Part shown: positions 18,958 to 27,560 of the stretch, one piece after another
How positions within the stretch are numbered: the first letter of the stretch is position 1
How the letters are laid out: each line of letters starts with the position of its first letter
Source: Aquaspirillum sp. LM1
GTDB lineage: Bacteria; Pseudomonadota; Gammaproteobacteria; Burkholderiales; Aquaspirillaceae
DNA: 64,000 nt
Assembly (NCBI RefSeq): GCF_002002905.1
Contig: NZ_CP019509.1
Span: forward strand, 1,302,001 to 1,366,000
Direction: 5' to 3'
The notes under the pieces: generated by a model
What the model was told of the DNA's origin: nothing
The model's database searches: none
What the model saw: the letters and a program-made list of their open reading frames with translations, nothing else
Position numbers and translations under genes: made by a program

Positions 18958-20493
18958 GTGAAGACGCGTATCTGGAAAGGATCGCTGGCGGGGGTGCTGG
19001 GCTTGGGGGTGGCGTATAGTGGCGCTGCCTACTGGACCGGCCTGGAAGCTGAGCGGACATTGGCCAAGCAGCACGAAATGATCGTGAGCCTGCCGATTTT
19101 CAAGGTCAAATCGCATCAGTATGAGCGAGGCTGGTTCTCGTCCACCGAAACCACCGAACTGGCGTTCAACGAACGCTTCTTCAAGCCGTACCTGAGCATT
19201 CTGCCCGAGGCTGCCAAGGGCGCGCTGTCGGGCACGGTGAAGTACGTCAACCACATCCAGCACGGCCCCTTGCCGGATGGCCGCCCGGCCCGGGCCGTGG
19301 TGACCACCCAGTTCATCATGTCCGACGACACGCGCAAAATGCTGTCGCGGTTTTTTGGCGACAAGGAACCCATCACCGTCACCAACCGGCTGAACTTTAC
19401 CGGCGGGGGCGAGCTGAATGTCAGCGTACCATCGTTTGACTACGAGGAAACCCTGGCCGGGGTCAAGATCAAATGGCAGGGCATGACCACCAAGGTAGGC
19501 TACGATTCCGGCTACACCCAGTACAGCGTGGATGCCCGTTTGCCTGGCATGGTGCTGGATGCCGCCACCAAGGGCCACTTTGAATTTGCCAACCTGGCCT
19601 ATCAGTCGGACAACCGGCCAGGCGAAACCGGTGCCGGGGTGGGCAATAAAGAACTGAGCGTGACCCGGGTCAAGCTGGAATCCAAAGAAAGCATTCCGTA
19701 TGAAATCAAGCTTAACCAGCTGATTTCGCTGCTTACCCGCATCCGCATTGGCGAGTTTATCAACCCGGCAGGGGAAATCAGGCCATCGCAGGCCGATCTG
19801 GTTGACCTGAAATACCAGATTGTCAGCAGCGAGGAAAAGCAGTTCATCAACACCCGCGCCAGGTTCTCGTTTGCCAAGCTGGAAGTCAACCGGGTGCCCT
19901 ACGGCCCGATGCGGCTGGACCTGTCAGCCAACCACCTGCACGGCCCCAGCCTGCTGAAGCTGGAACAGGCGTTTGCTGATATTCAGGTGGAAGGCGTCGA
20001 GCCAGCCAGGCTGCGTCAGCAGTACCTGGACGCCATTACCCTGCAGGGCGGGCCGATTCTGGAAAACGACCCGCGCCTGGTGATCAACGACTTTTCGCTG
20101 AAACTGCCGGCAGGTGAAATCACCCTCACCGGCAATCTGGCCCTGAACGGCTACAAGAAGGGCGACCTGGACAACCCGCGTGTGTTTGTCAACAAGCTGG
20201 ACGCCCAGGCCAAGCTGGCCATGCCACGGGAAACCCTGCAGGATCTGGTGGTGGCACAGGCGCGTAATCTGTTCATGGTAGACGCCTCGGCAGAAAACCC
20301 GCCGTCCGTGCAGGAAATCGACGAACTGGCCAAAAACCTGCTGGCCAGCCAGCTGGACGTATGGTCAGAACAAGGCTACGTCAAACTGGACGGCAGCCAG
20401 GTGCTCACCTCGGCAGAATGGAAAAACGGCCAGTTGAAGGTGAACAACCATGTGGTCAACCTGCCGCCCGCACCGGAAACCGTCGCCCAATAA
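18958..20493 (+). CDS. DUF945 (YdgA-like) family protein
   Basis: A 511-residue protein of the YdgA/DUF945 family, exported or anchored through one N-terminal hydrophobic segment (KGSLAGVLGLGVAYSGAAYW). The motif KSHQYERGWFSSTETTEL near residue 50 is the family's most conserved element, and the rest is the beta-rich repeat usual for it. Function is not established in the family. I chose the GTG at 18958 because it gives the standard MKTRIWK...TGLEAERTLAKQ N-terminus; a TTG at 18931 is the only longer option. A hairpin at 20515-20543 ends the unit. Confidence 0.85.
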   Translation: MKTRIWKGSLAGVLGLGVAYSGAAYWTGLEAERTLAKQHEMIVSLPIFKVKSHQYERGWFSSTETTELAFNERFFKPYLSILPEAAKGALSGTVKYVNHIQHGPLPDGRPARAVVTTQFIMSDDTRKMLSRFFGDKEPITVTNRLNFTGGGELNVSVPSFDYEETLAGVKIKWQGMTTKVGYDSGYTQYSVDARLPGMVLDAATKGHFEFANLAYQSDNRPGETGAGVGNKELSVTRVKLESKESIPYEIKLNQLISLLTRIRIGEFINPAGEIRPSQADLVDLKYQIVSSEEKQFINTRARFSFAKLEVNRVPYGPMRLDLSANHLHGPSLLKLEQAFADIQVEGVEPARLRQQYLDAITLQGGPILENDPRLVINDFSLKLPAGEITLTGNLALNGYKKGDLDNPRVFVNKLDAQAKLAMPRETLQDLVVAQARNLFMVDASAENPPSVQEIDELAKNLLASQLDVWSEQGYVKLDGSQVLTSAEWKNGQLKVNNHVVNLPPAPETVAQ

Positions 20494-20514
20494 ACCCCAC
20501 CTGAACAAAAATCC

Positions 20515-20543
20515 GCCTCCCCGCGAAAGCGGGGAGGCCGTTT
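20515..20543 (+). terminator. Terminator after the DUF945 gene
   Basis: CCTCCCCGC-GAAA-GCGGGGAGG is a perfect stem with a GAAA tetraloop, followed by CCGTTTAA. The T-run is short, so strength is uncertain. Confidence 0.7.
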
Positions 20544-20578
20544 AATGCCATCGGGTTAATGCCATCAGGACCGCGCGC

Positions 20579-21547
20579 ATGTATGCCATTCTCCAGAACG
20601 CCCCCGGTGGAAGTGACAGTCTGTACTGGGGTGAAGCCGCCCTGCCCGAACCCGGCCCTGGGCAGCTGCGGGTGCGGGTGCGCGCCTGTGGCGTGAATCG
20701 CGCCGATATTGTTCAGCGCGAAGGCCGCTACCCGCCGCCAGCAGATGCCTCGCCCATTCTGGGTCTGGAACTGGCCGGAGAAGTTGACGCGCTGGGGGAA
20801 AACGTCAGCGGCTGGGCATTGGGCGATGCCGTGCTGGCGCTGGTGCCTGGCGGCGCTTATGCCGAGTATGCCTTGGTCAATGCCGACGAAGCCCTGCCCA
20901 AACCGGCCAGCTGGAGCTGGGCACAGGCGGCGAGTGTGCCGGAAGCCTGGCTCACCGCCTGGTTGAATCTGATCGAAGTGGGCCAGTTACACGCCGGACA
21001 AACCGTGTTGATTCATGCCGGAGCCAGTGGCGTGGGCGCAGCGGCCATCCAGCTGGCGCGCTGGCGTGGCGCAACCGTGGTGGCCACCTGCGGCAGCGCA
21101 GACAAAGCCGCCTTCTGCCAGCGGCTGGGCGCACACCAGGTGGTGAACTACCATGAAGCGGCATTTGCCGACACCGTACGCGCGCTGGGCCGTGCCGATC
21201 TGGTGCTGGACTGCGTGGGCGGCAGCTATCTGGACGCGCATCTGAGCTGCCTGAAAACCGATGGCAAGCTGGTGCTGATTGGCGTCATGGGCGGTGCCCA
21301 GGCCATGCTGAACCTGGGCCTGCTGCTGGTCAAGCGCATCAGCCTGATTGGCTCTACCCTGCGCAGCCAGCCGCTGGCGCACCGGGCCGCACTGGCCCGT
21401 CAGCTACAACAGCAACTGCCCTTATGGGATGCCGGGCTGTTTCAGTGGACACTGGACCGCACATTTGCCCTGCCCGATGCCGCCCAGGCGCACGCCTGGC
21501 TGGAAGGAAACCATAATCAGGGCAAGGTTGTGCTGCTGGTGCCCTGA
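20579..21547 (+). CDS. NADPH:quinone oxidoreductase family protein (PIG3-like medium-chain reductase)
   Basis: A 322-residue zinc-independent medium-chain dehydrogenase/reductase. The N-terminal catalytic domain has VRVRACGVNRADIVQREGRY, a pattern of the TP53I3/PIG3 quinone oxidoreductase group, and GLELAGEV. The Rossmann region has VLIHAGASGVGAAAIQLARW and TCGSADKAAFCQRLGA for NADPH binding. No zinc-ligand cysteine cluster is present. The native quinone or enone substrate is unknown. It is closed by a very long perfect hairpin (21565-21620) just after the stop. Confidence 0.88.
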   Translation: MYAILQNAPGGSDSLYWGEAALPEPGPGQLRVRVRACGVNRADIVQREGRYPPPADASPILGLELAGEVDALGENVSGWALGDAVLALVPGGAYAEYALVNADEALPKPASWSWAQAASVPEAWLTAWLNLIEVGQLHAGQTVLIHAGASGVGAAAIQLARWRGATVVATCGSADKAAFCQRLGAHQVVNYHEAAFADTVRALGRADLVLDCVGGSYLDAHLSCLKTDGKLVLIGVMGGAQAMLNLGLLLVKRISLIGSTLRSQPLAHRAALARQLQQQLPLWDAGLFQWTLDRTFALPDAAQAHAWLEGNHNQGKVVLLVP

Positions 21548-21564
21548 TCCATTCGGCTACCAAA

Positions 21565-21620
21565 CGCTGTGGATGCACCTGGATTCCCGCGCAGGCGGGA
21601 ATCCAGGTGCATCCACAGCG
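21565..21620. repeat. Perfect 26-bp-arm inverted repeat with GCAG loop
   Basis: The arms 21565-21590 and 21595-21620 are exact reverse complements. Their centre is ATTCCCGCGCAGGCGGGAAT, the dRS3-like palindrome. It lies 17 bases after the quinone oxidoreductase stop and forms the outer end of the left copy of the island-flanking inverted repeat. Confidence 0.92.
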
Positions 21621-21882
21621 CGCTGACTATCCGACAACGCTCAACACCCACCGCGCACGCTGTAGCGCGGTCTGGGTTCCCGCCTGCGCGGGAACGACAC
21701 GTCAGGTGAAACGCATGCCGAAAGCGGTCTAGCTGCCAGTCATTTGCTTCATATCATCGTGACTGGCTACTAGGGGAAACGCTGAAAAAATCGTCATTCC
21801 CGCGCAGGCGGGAATCCAGAAGGTTGATTTTGCTGGGTTTTGCTTCTGGCAAAAACGATTTTTCTACATCAATCAAACCTCC
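21591..21882 (-). repeat. Left copy of ~300-bp island-flanking inverted repeat
   Basis: Read on the minus strand this segment matches 39696-39991 nearly base for base: a MITE, then TAGCCAGTCACGATGATATG, the GACCGCTTTCGGCATGCGTT block, a GTTCCC/GGGAAC palindrome, CTACAGCGTGCGCGGTGGGT and TGTCGGATAGTCAGCGCGCT. With the right copy in the opposite orientation it encloses the 17.8 kb that carry the nitroreductase, the regulator and the STAND/SIR2 genes. Confidence 0.85.
21774..21882 (-). repeat. MITE copy, minus orientation
   Basis: A 109-bp copy of the dispersed element, preceded by CTAG (21770-21773). Its inner sequence is intact; the far end (AAACCTCC) has drifted from the consensus, and the expected CTAG there reads CTTT. 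It abuts the nitroreductase stop codon. Confidence 0.75.
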
Positions 21883-21887
21883 CTTTC

Positions 21888-22514
21888 TTACGTATTGCCG
21901 CGACTGGACTGGCAAAACCGGTCGGTCAGCACAATCTCTTCCAGCGCCAGCGGGCCGCTGCGCGGGTAAGCAGGCTGGGTGGCCTTGCCAATTGCCACAA
22001 ACATGGCAATGACGTGATCCGCCGGCAGATTGATCAGCTTGCCCACCGCATCAAAATCAAACCCATCCATCGGACACGAATCGTAGCCCATTTCCTGCGC
22101 CGCCAGCATCAGCGTTTGCGCGGCAATTCCGCACGAGCGCATGGCCTCATCGCGTTGCACTTGCTCGCGGCCCCGGTAGTAGCCATCCAGCATCGGCAGC
22201 ATGGCGTCCTGCACCGGCTGGACCGCATCGCGCCAGTAGCGTTGCGGGGTTTTTTCCCAGGCTTTGAGGTCGGCGGTCAACACCACCAGCAGCGAGGCAT
22301 CAGTCACCTGCGCCTGGTCAAACGCGGCAGCGCGCACCTGCTGGCGCAGCGCCGGATCGCGCAGCAGCACAAAACGCCAGTTCTGGATATTGAACGCAGT
22401 AGGTGCCAGCTTGGCCAGGCTGAACAGCTGGGTCACTTCGGCATCGCTGATCACGTGGCTGGCATCGAAGGCCTTGATCGAGCGGCGATTGTGGATGGCG
22501 GTAGAAACCTTCAT
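21888..22514 (-). CDS. Nitroreductase family protein (FMN-dependent NAD(P)H oxidoreductase)
   Basis: A 208-residue nitroreductase-fold flavoprotein. The N-terminal FMN-phosphate motif is NRRSIKAFDAS, followed by LAPTAFNIQNWRFVLL (family ASSxNxQPW-like segment), and the C-terminal part has IAAQTLMLAAQEMGYDSCPM and VAIGKATQPAYPRSG. It would reduce nitroaromatics, quinones or similar electrophiles. The ATG chosen has GGGAG eight bases upstream; a TTG five codons earlier is less likely. It lies directly downstream of a TetR-family gene, and its leader holds the same operator palindrome as the regulator's own leader, which suggests induction by electrophilic substrates. Confidence 0.88.
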   Translation of the reverse strand: MKVSTAIHNRRSIKAFDASHVISDAEVTQLFSLAKLAPTAFNIQNWRFVLLRDPALRQQVRAAAFDQAQVTDASLLVVLTADLKAWEKTPQRYWRDAVQPVQDAMLPMLDGYYRGREQVQRDEAMRSCGIAAQTLMLAAQEMGYDSCPMDGFDFDAVGKLINLPADHVIAMFVAIGKATQPAYPRSGPLALEEIVLTDRFCQSSRGNT

Positions 22515-22537
22515 GGACAACACTCCCAAAATACATG

Positions 22538-22553
22538 CATACCGGTTGGTATG
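22538..22553. promoter_or_regulatory. Putative TetR-family operator upstream of nitroreductase
   Basis: The 16-mer CATACCGGTTGGTATG is a perfect CATACC/GGTATG dyad about 24 bases before the nitroreductase ATG. The same dyad with a different centre lies before the regulator gene. Confidence 0.75.
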
Positions 22554-22569
22554 TATGAAGACAAAAAAA

Positions 22570-23196
22570 TCAACCCGGCTGTAGCTGCCGGATATAGCAC
22601 TTCAGTTGCTCGATCGACGCCACAAACACTGGCATCGAACGCATGTTTTTCGCCACACTGACACAGCCTTCCCACGCCGCCACAATAAACAGCGCCGCCG
22701 CGTGACAATCCACCGTCGGCAACAGCTGCCCCCTGGCCTGCGCCAGCTGCAACAGCGCTTCCACCCGACCCTGCCAGCAGGTGACAATCGCCGTAAGGTG
22801 CAGGCGAAACTCCTCGTCTACCGCGCTCATTTCCTGCATCAGATTATTCAGCGGGCAACCCAGCCGCACCGACGTCTCATCCCAGCCTTGCACTTGATCA
22901 AGCAGCTGCAGCAAAACATCCAGCGGACGGGCATGGTCGGCAGGCACATTCAGCGCATCCAGCACCCCCAGCCGCAATGCCAACGCCACCCGTTCATCCA
23001 CCACCGCCAGGCCCAGGGCTTTCTTGCCAGGAAAATAATGGTACAGCGCGCCTTTGGTCAGCCCGGTTTCCGCCAGAATGGCCGACACACTGGCCGCCTG
23101 AAACCCCTGAAGGCGAATCTCGGCAAACGCGGCATCCAGAATGCGCTCGCGGGCCAGTTCTTCTTTGCCGGAAAGAGGGGAGGGGGAGAGGGTCAT
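22570..23196 (-). CDS. TetR/AcrR family transcriptional regulator
   Basis: A 208-residue repressor. Its N-terminal helix-turn-helix reads RERILDAAFAEIRLQGFQAA then SAILAETGLTKGALYHYFPG, a textbook TetR recognition helix. The C-terminal ligand domain (GCPLNNLMQEMS, then AALFIVAAWEGCVSVAKNMR) resembles the LmrA/YxaF-like C-terminal family. It should repress itself and the downstream nitroreductase through the CATACC-N4-GGTATG sites found before each gene. Inducer unknown. Confidence 0.92.
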   Translation of the reverse strand: MTLSPSPLSGKEELARERILDAAFAEIRLQGFQAASVSAILAETGLTKGALYHYFPGKKALGLAVVDERVALALRLGVLDALNVPADHARPLDVLLQLLDQVQGWDETSVRLGCPLNNLMQEMSAVDEEFRLHLTAIVTCWQGRVEALLQLAQARGQLLPTVDCHAAALFIVAAWEGCVSVAKNMRSMPVFVASIEQLKCYIRQLQPG

Positions 23197-23207
23197 GGGC
23201 GAGATTA

Positions 23208-23223
23208 CATACCAATCGGTATG
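23208..23223. promoter_or_regulatory. Putative TetR-family operator upstream of the regulator gene
   Basis: The 16-mer CATACCAATCGGTATG, a perfect CATACC/GGTATG dyad, is 12 bases before the regulator's start codon, placed for autorepression. Confidence 0.75.
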
Positions 23224-23229
23224 GTGGGG

Positions 23230-23400
23230 TCAAGCGGGGTGGATCAATCTGGCGAGCAGGGGCAGGTTGCCAGCGCATCGGCGATTGCTTTCGGCAAAAC
23301 ACGCAATCAGCGCGGCATCGGCCAGATCGGTCTTTTGCCGGGTCAGCAGGGACTGACCAAATGCCTTGATTTACAAAAGATTTCCCACGCTCACGTGAAT
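23230..23400 (-). pseudogene. IS110-family transposase fragment
   Basis: On the minus strand the frame reads IKAFGQSLLTRQKTDLADAA then LIACFAESN, which matches the N-terminal DEDD (RuvC-like) domain of IS110/IS1111 transposases, where NPAxIKAFxxSxxxRxKTDxxDA is typical. An internal stop (TTG TAA ATC) and loss of both ends show decay. It marks a former insertion at the left edge of the STAND gene region. Confidence 0.65.
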
Positions 23401-23493
23401 TAATGCATTTCGCATTCTGTCAGCAAGTCGAGGCAGGACGGCCCATCTGCGTATCAAGCTCGAAGCCTTGGGACAGCCTCTCTGCTTCGTATT

Positions 23494-23541
23494 AGGGATG
23501 ATGATTTTTTCAGCGTATCTATAAAACAACGGAATATTCCG
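23494..23541 (+). promoter_or_regulatory. MITE end plus conserved palindrome upstream of the DUF4062-STAND gene
   Basis: A MITE right-end relic (GATTTTTTCAGCGTAT) runs into TAAAACAACGGAATATTCCG; the perfect palindrome CGGAATATTCCG is at 23530-23541. The same arrangement lies at 28413-28460 upstream of the first TIR-STAND gene. It is likely part of the promoter or operator, about 50 bases before the start codon. Confidence 0.55.
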
Positions 23542-23587
23542 GTTAAACTTTCTCTTTACACCGGGATCAAGACCGGGTTTTTATTGC

Positions 23588-26521
23588 ATGGGGGCCGTCG
23601 TGCCAGTCACAAGCAAGCGTATTTTCATCTCCAGTACCTCCATTGACCTGCCGGAACACCGGCAAAAGGTGATCGACGCCTGCAATCAGCTTGGCCTGAT
23701 GCCTGACGGTATGGAACACTGGCCAGCGGCGGATGCCAAGGCGCTCGACTTCTGTCTGGACAAGATCAATCAGGCCGATGTCTTTGTCGGCATCTATGCC
23801 CATCGCTATGGCTGGATACCGCCGGGGGAAAGCAAGTCCATCACCGAACTGGAGTACGACCGGGCGGTGGAGAGGGGGATTCCGCGCCTGCTGTTCCTGA
23901 TGAGCGACAATCACCCGGTACGTCCCGGGCAATGGGAAACCGGGCCACAAGCCGATGCTCTGAAAGCCTTCAAGCAACGCCTCGAACCCTCCCGCGTCCG
24001 CGCCACCTTCGATAACCCCGACCAGCTCCGCGCCGAAGTCTTGCATGCCCTGTCGGCACACGCCAAATTCGACGATGGCGGCCACGACGACTTCCGCATC
24101 GATCTCACCCACCTCCCCGCCGGCGCCGCCCACTTCCTTGGCCGTGACGACGAACTCGCCACCCTCGACGCCGCCTGGGACTCGGCTGGCACAACTGCTC
24201 TGGTCGAATTCATCGCCCCCGGCGGCACCGGCAAAACCGCGCTGGTCAAGCGCTGGCTGGAAAGGATAAAACAGGACAATTGGCGCGGCGCCTGTCGGGT
24301 GTTTGCCTGGAGTTTCTACAGCCAGGGCAGCGGCGACGAGCGCAATGCTTCGGAAGACGTTTTTCTTGCCGAGGCCATCAAATTTTTTGGCGTTGCCGTC
24401 GAAGCCAGCCTGAACCCCGCCGACAAGGGCCGGGCGCTGGCCGAGGCGGTTGTGGCTCGCCGCAGCCTGCTGGTGCTGGATGGCCTGGAGCCGCTGCAAC
24501 ACCCGCCCGGCCCGCTGGCCGGCGAGCTGCGCGCCCCTGGCCTTAAGGCCTTGCTCACCCATCTGGCGACTGCCGGCCACCCCGGCCTGGCGCTGCTGAG
24601 CAGCCGGGAGGCGCTGAAAGACCTGGACGAATGGGTCAACAGCCCGAGCAGCGCCGCCCGGCGCATCGACCTGGGCAATTTGAGCGACGCCGACGGCGCG
24701 CGCCTGCTGCACGCCGAAGGGGCCAACAAGGCCGGCAGCGCCCCCATCGCTGACGATGATGCCGAACTTAAAGAAGCCAGCCGGCAGGTCAAGGGCCACG
24801 CCTTGACGCTGAGCTTGCTGGGCAGCTATCTGGCCTTGGCCCACGAGCACGACATCCGTCAGCGCGACCAGGTGGATTGGGCCGAGGCGAATGCCGAAAC
24901 CAAGGGCGGCCATGCTTTTCGGGTAATCGCCGCTTATGAGCGCTGGTTTGCCGGTGCGGGCAAAGCCCCCGAACTACTGGCGGCGCTGCGCTTGCTGGGT
25001 TTCTTCGACCGCCCGGCCACCCAGGAAAACCTGGCCGCGCTGCGCGCCGCCCCGGTGATCAAGGGGCTAACAAACGGGCTGTTCGTCAAACCCGAGGGCT
25101 GGTTCAAATTCCTCAAACAGCCAACCCAAGCCATTTCAAAAGAACAATGGAACGCCACCCTCAAACGCCTGCAAACCCTGCGCCTGCTGGACGTTGACAC
25201 CGCCAGCGGCCGCCTCGACGCCCACCCGCTGCTGCGCGAATACTTTGCCGCTGCGCTGAGCAAGCACCAGCCGGAAGCCTGGCAGGAAGGCCATCGCCGG
25301 CTTTACCAGCAACTCAAAGACAGCGCGCCGCACCGCCCCGAAGGCCTGGCTGGCCTGCACCCGCTCTACCAAGCCGTGGTGCATGGTTGTCGGGCGGGTT
25401 TGCACCAGGAGACGCTCGATGAGGTGTATTACGACCGCATCCTGCGCGGCTCGGGGCCGGAAGGCTTCTACAGTAGCAAGAAGCTCGGTGCCATCGGTGC
25501 CGACCTGGGGGCGGTGGCCTGTTTCTTCGTTCAGCCCTGGCGGCAGTTGGTGCCAAGTTTATCGGCAGGCGACCAAGCCTGGCTGCTCAACGACGCGGCC
25601 TTCAGTCTGCGCGCCCTGGGCCGGCTGGCGGAGGCGCTGGAGCCGATGCGGGTTGGGGCGCAGATGTGGGTGAAGCAAACGGACTGGAAAAATGCCGCCG
25701 CCAACTACAGCAATCTTTCCCAACTGCAATTGAGCCTGGGCGACATCGCGCAGGCCGTGGCTGATGCGGAATGCTCGGTGGACTACGCCGACCGCAGTGG
25801 CGATGCCTTTCAGCGCATGGCCAGACGCACCACCCTGGCCGGTGCCCGCCACCAGCAAGGCGAGCAAGCTGCCCGCAACGGCTTCGCTGAGGCCGAGGCC
25901 ATGCAGGCCGAGCGCCAACCCAAGTACCCGCTGCTCTACTCGATGCAAGGCTTCCGGTATGGCGAGCTGCTGCTGGCCGAGGCCGAGCGGGCCGCCTGGG
26001 GCGGACCGGCAGTGGAAGAGGGCAGCGAAGGCTGTGCAGAAGTAGCGAAGCGAGGCCGAAAGATGTTCGAGTGGCGGGTTTCCGGTGATCCGCTCCTCGA
26101 CATCGCCCTCGACCACCTGACTCTCGCCCGCTGCGCCCTCTACGCCGACCGGCTGCATGGCCGCCGCCCCGGCGACGAAGCTCAGCAGCACACCGACGCC
26201 GCCGTCGCTGGCCTGGGCCAAGCTGGCGAACAAGAGTTCATTGTCCACGGCCTCCTCACCCGCGCCTGGCTGCGCCACAGCCTGAACGACCTCCCCGGCA
26301 CCCAAGCCGACCTGGCCGAAGCCCAGCGCATCGCCGAGCGCGGCGGCATGAAGCTCCATCTTGCCGACATCGCCCTGACCCGCGCCCGGCTGTTCAACGA
26401 CAAAGCCGAACTCATTAAAGCTCGCAAGCTGATCGAAGCATGCGGTTACGGGCGGCGGCGGGGAGAGCTGGAGGATGCCGAAGCCCGCCTGAATTCTGCA
26501 ACGGCACCGGCAGGACACTGA
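23588..26521 (+). CDS. DUF4062-STAND NTPase-TPR protein (NLR-like)
   Basis: A 977-residue modular protein. Residues about 5-130 are a DUF4062 domain (KRIFISSTSIDLPEHRQKVI, FVGIYAHRYGW, SITELEYDRAVERGIPRLLF), a Rossmann-like N-terminal module found on bacterial STAND proteins. Residues about 175-600 are the STAND NTPase, introduced by IDLTHLPAGAAHFLGRDDEL, with Walker A GGTGKT (212-217) and Walker B LLVLDGLEP. The rest is TPR-like helical repeats (ALGRLAEALEPM, LQLSLGDIAQAVADAECS). Such proteins are plausible phage sensors that oligomerise on recognition. Start: ATG at 23588, or the GTG at 23600 with GGGGG upstream. A truncated TPR-S gene follows at once. Function is inferred from architecture. 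Confidence 0.85.
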   Translation: MGAVVPVTSKRIFISSTSIDLPEHRQKVIDACNQLGLMPDGMEHWPAADAKALDFCLDKINQADVFVGIYAHRYGWIPPGESKSITELEYDRAVERGIPRLLFLMSDNHPVRPGQWETGPQADALKAFKQRLEPSRVRATFDNPDQLRAEVLHALSAHAKFDDGGHDDFRIDLTHLPAGAAHFLGRDDELATLDAAWDSAGTTALVEFIAPGGTGKTALVKRWLERIKQDNWRGACRVFAWSFYSQGSGDERNASEDVFLAEAIKFFGVAVEASLNPADKGRALAEAVVARRSLLVLDGLEPLQHPPGPLAGELRAPGLKALLTHLATAGHPGLALLSSREALKDLDEWVNSPSSAARRIDLGNLSDADGARLLHAEGANKAGSAPIADDDAELKEASRQVKGHALTLSLLGSYLALAHEHDIRQRDQVDWAEANAETKGGHAFRVIAAYERWFAGAGKAPELLAALRLLGFFDRPATQENLAALRAAPVIKGLTNGLFVKPEGWFKFLKQPTQAISKEQWNATLKRLQTLRLLDVDTASGRLDAHPLLREYFAAALSKHQPEAWQEGHRRLYQQLKDSAPHRPEGLAGLHPLYQAVVHGCRAGLHQETLDEVYYDRILRGSGPEGFYSSKKLGAIGADLGAVACFFVQPWRQLVPSLSAGDQAWLLNDAAFSLRALGRLAEALEPMRVGAQMWVKQTDWKNAAANYSNLSQLQLSLGDIAQAVADAECSVDYADRSGDAFQRMARRTTLAGARHQQGEQAARNGFAEAEAMQAERQPKYPLLYSMQGFRYGELLLAEAERAAWGGPAVEEGSEGCAEVAKRGRKMFEWRVSGDPLLDIALDHLTLARCALYADRLHGRRPGDEAQQHTDAAVAGLGQAGEQEFIVHGLLTRAWLRHSLNDLPGTQADLAEAQRIAERGGMKLHLADIALTRARLFNDKAELIKARKLIEACGYGRRRGELEDAEARLNSATAPAGH

Positions 26522-26522
26522 A

Positions 26523-27152
26523 ATGCCCAATTCCCTCGAATCCCTCAAACAGCAGGCCGAGGCGTTGGCCCGGCAGGAAACCCAGTCGGCCGAGGCGGTG
26601 ATAGCCTTGGTCAACAAGCTCAAAAAGCAGGACGAGTTCCCCCCCGCCCGCGAATTGCTCGACCAGGTTCGCCACCGGCTGAGCGCCGACCCGCTGCACA
26701 CCAAACTCGCCCAAGAGCACGCCCTGTGCACCTACAAGGACGCCAATTTCCCCGCCGACAAGCGCTATCACCAGGCGCTGGCGATTCTGGCGGAAATCGG
26801 CCTGGGCGACCCCCAGTGCCGTGACAAGGAAACCCTGGGCCAGGGCGGGGCTATCCACAAGCGCTTATGGGAAACCACCGGCCTGATGGAGCATCTGCAC
26901 ACCGCGCTGGCTTTTTATCGGGCCGGCTGCGCGTGCGGAGTGACTCAGCGAGAGGATTGTTGGGCTGCTCCATCCTGCTTTAGGCGCTTCTCAAATCAAC
27001 GCATGAAATTCACGCAACACATGCGCAAACTGTGGCAAACGCTGGCGCAAGATCAGCGCGATATACTCGTCTGCGGTCAATGGCGGGCGCTTGAGGCGAG
27101 CCCGAACCGTTTGCACCGACATCAGCACCCTGGCTTTATCCAAGTCCCATAG
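26523..27152 (+). pseudogene. Truncated TPR-S/DUF4071 (TRAFs-binding-like) protein
   Basis: The ATG follows the STAND stop by two bases (TGAAATG), so it was translationally coupled. Residues 1-138 resemble the N-terminal half of TRAFs-binding/TPR-S proteins: LAQEHALCTYKDANFPADKR, ALAILAEIGL, KETLGQGGAIHKRLWETTG and HLHTALAFYRAGC. After about 26935 the frame loses family character and merely reads through the opposite strand of the PIN gene to 27152. The C-terminal half is therefore lost at the junction with the toxin-antitoxin module. TPR-S proteins often neighbour effector or STAND genes in bacterial conflict operons, consistent with a lost partner of the DUF4062 protein. Confidence 0.6.
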
Positions 27153-27560
27153 GTCCATCAAGAAATCATCGGGGTTGATCGCCTCAACCCTATGTGGCGC
27201 CAGCTTCTCGTCCGGAAAATCCCGCAAGTTGAACGTCACTATCGCATCGGCTTGCCCATGAATGGCCGCTGCCAGCACATGCCTGTCATCGTGATCTGGC
27301 AGGTGCAACCGCGACTCCAAGTATTCATACCCAGTAATCAGCGCATCACGGACATGGCTGTCCATCAATGCCCGAGTGCGCTGCAAAGTTTCGGGACACA
27401 TCGTGGGGTGGTTTTTCAGCGCATTTCTCATCCACTCATCATGAATGCGGGCAGTCCAGCGAGCCCGAAACAGGTCGGTAGTCGCCAGTTGCAACAGGAT
27501 GTCACGCAATGGCGCCGGGTATAGCACGCAGGCGTCGTAAATGACGGTGAACACGCTCAC
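26991..27560 (-). CDS. PIN-domain ribonuclease toxin
   Basis: A 189-residue PIN protein, the likely toxin of a type II toxin-antitoxin pair. The N-terminal VIYDACVLYPAPLRDILL supplies the first acidic residue, LPDHDDRHVLAAAIHGQADA the central acidic cluster and VTFNLRDFP the last. The longer C-terminus (VRARLKRPPLTADEYI) fits the larger PIN_3-like subgroup rather than short VapC. Its GTG start overlaps the antitoxin stop by four bases (GTGA). It is convergent with the truncated TPR-S gene and lies at the breakpoint. Confidence 0.85.
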   Translation of the reverse strand: MSVFTVIYDACVLYPAPLRDILLQLATTDLFRARWTARIHDEWMRNALKNHPTMCPETLQRTRALMDSHVRDALITGYEYLESRLHLPDHDDRHVLAAAIHGQADAIVTFNLRDFPDEKLAPHRVEAINPDDFLMDLWDLDKARVLMSVQTVRARLKRPPLTADEYIALILRQRLPQFAHVLREFHALI

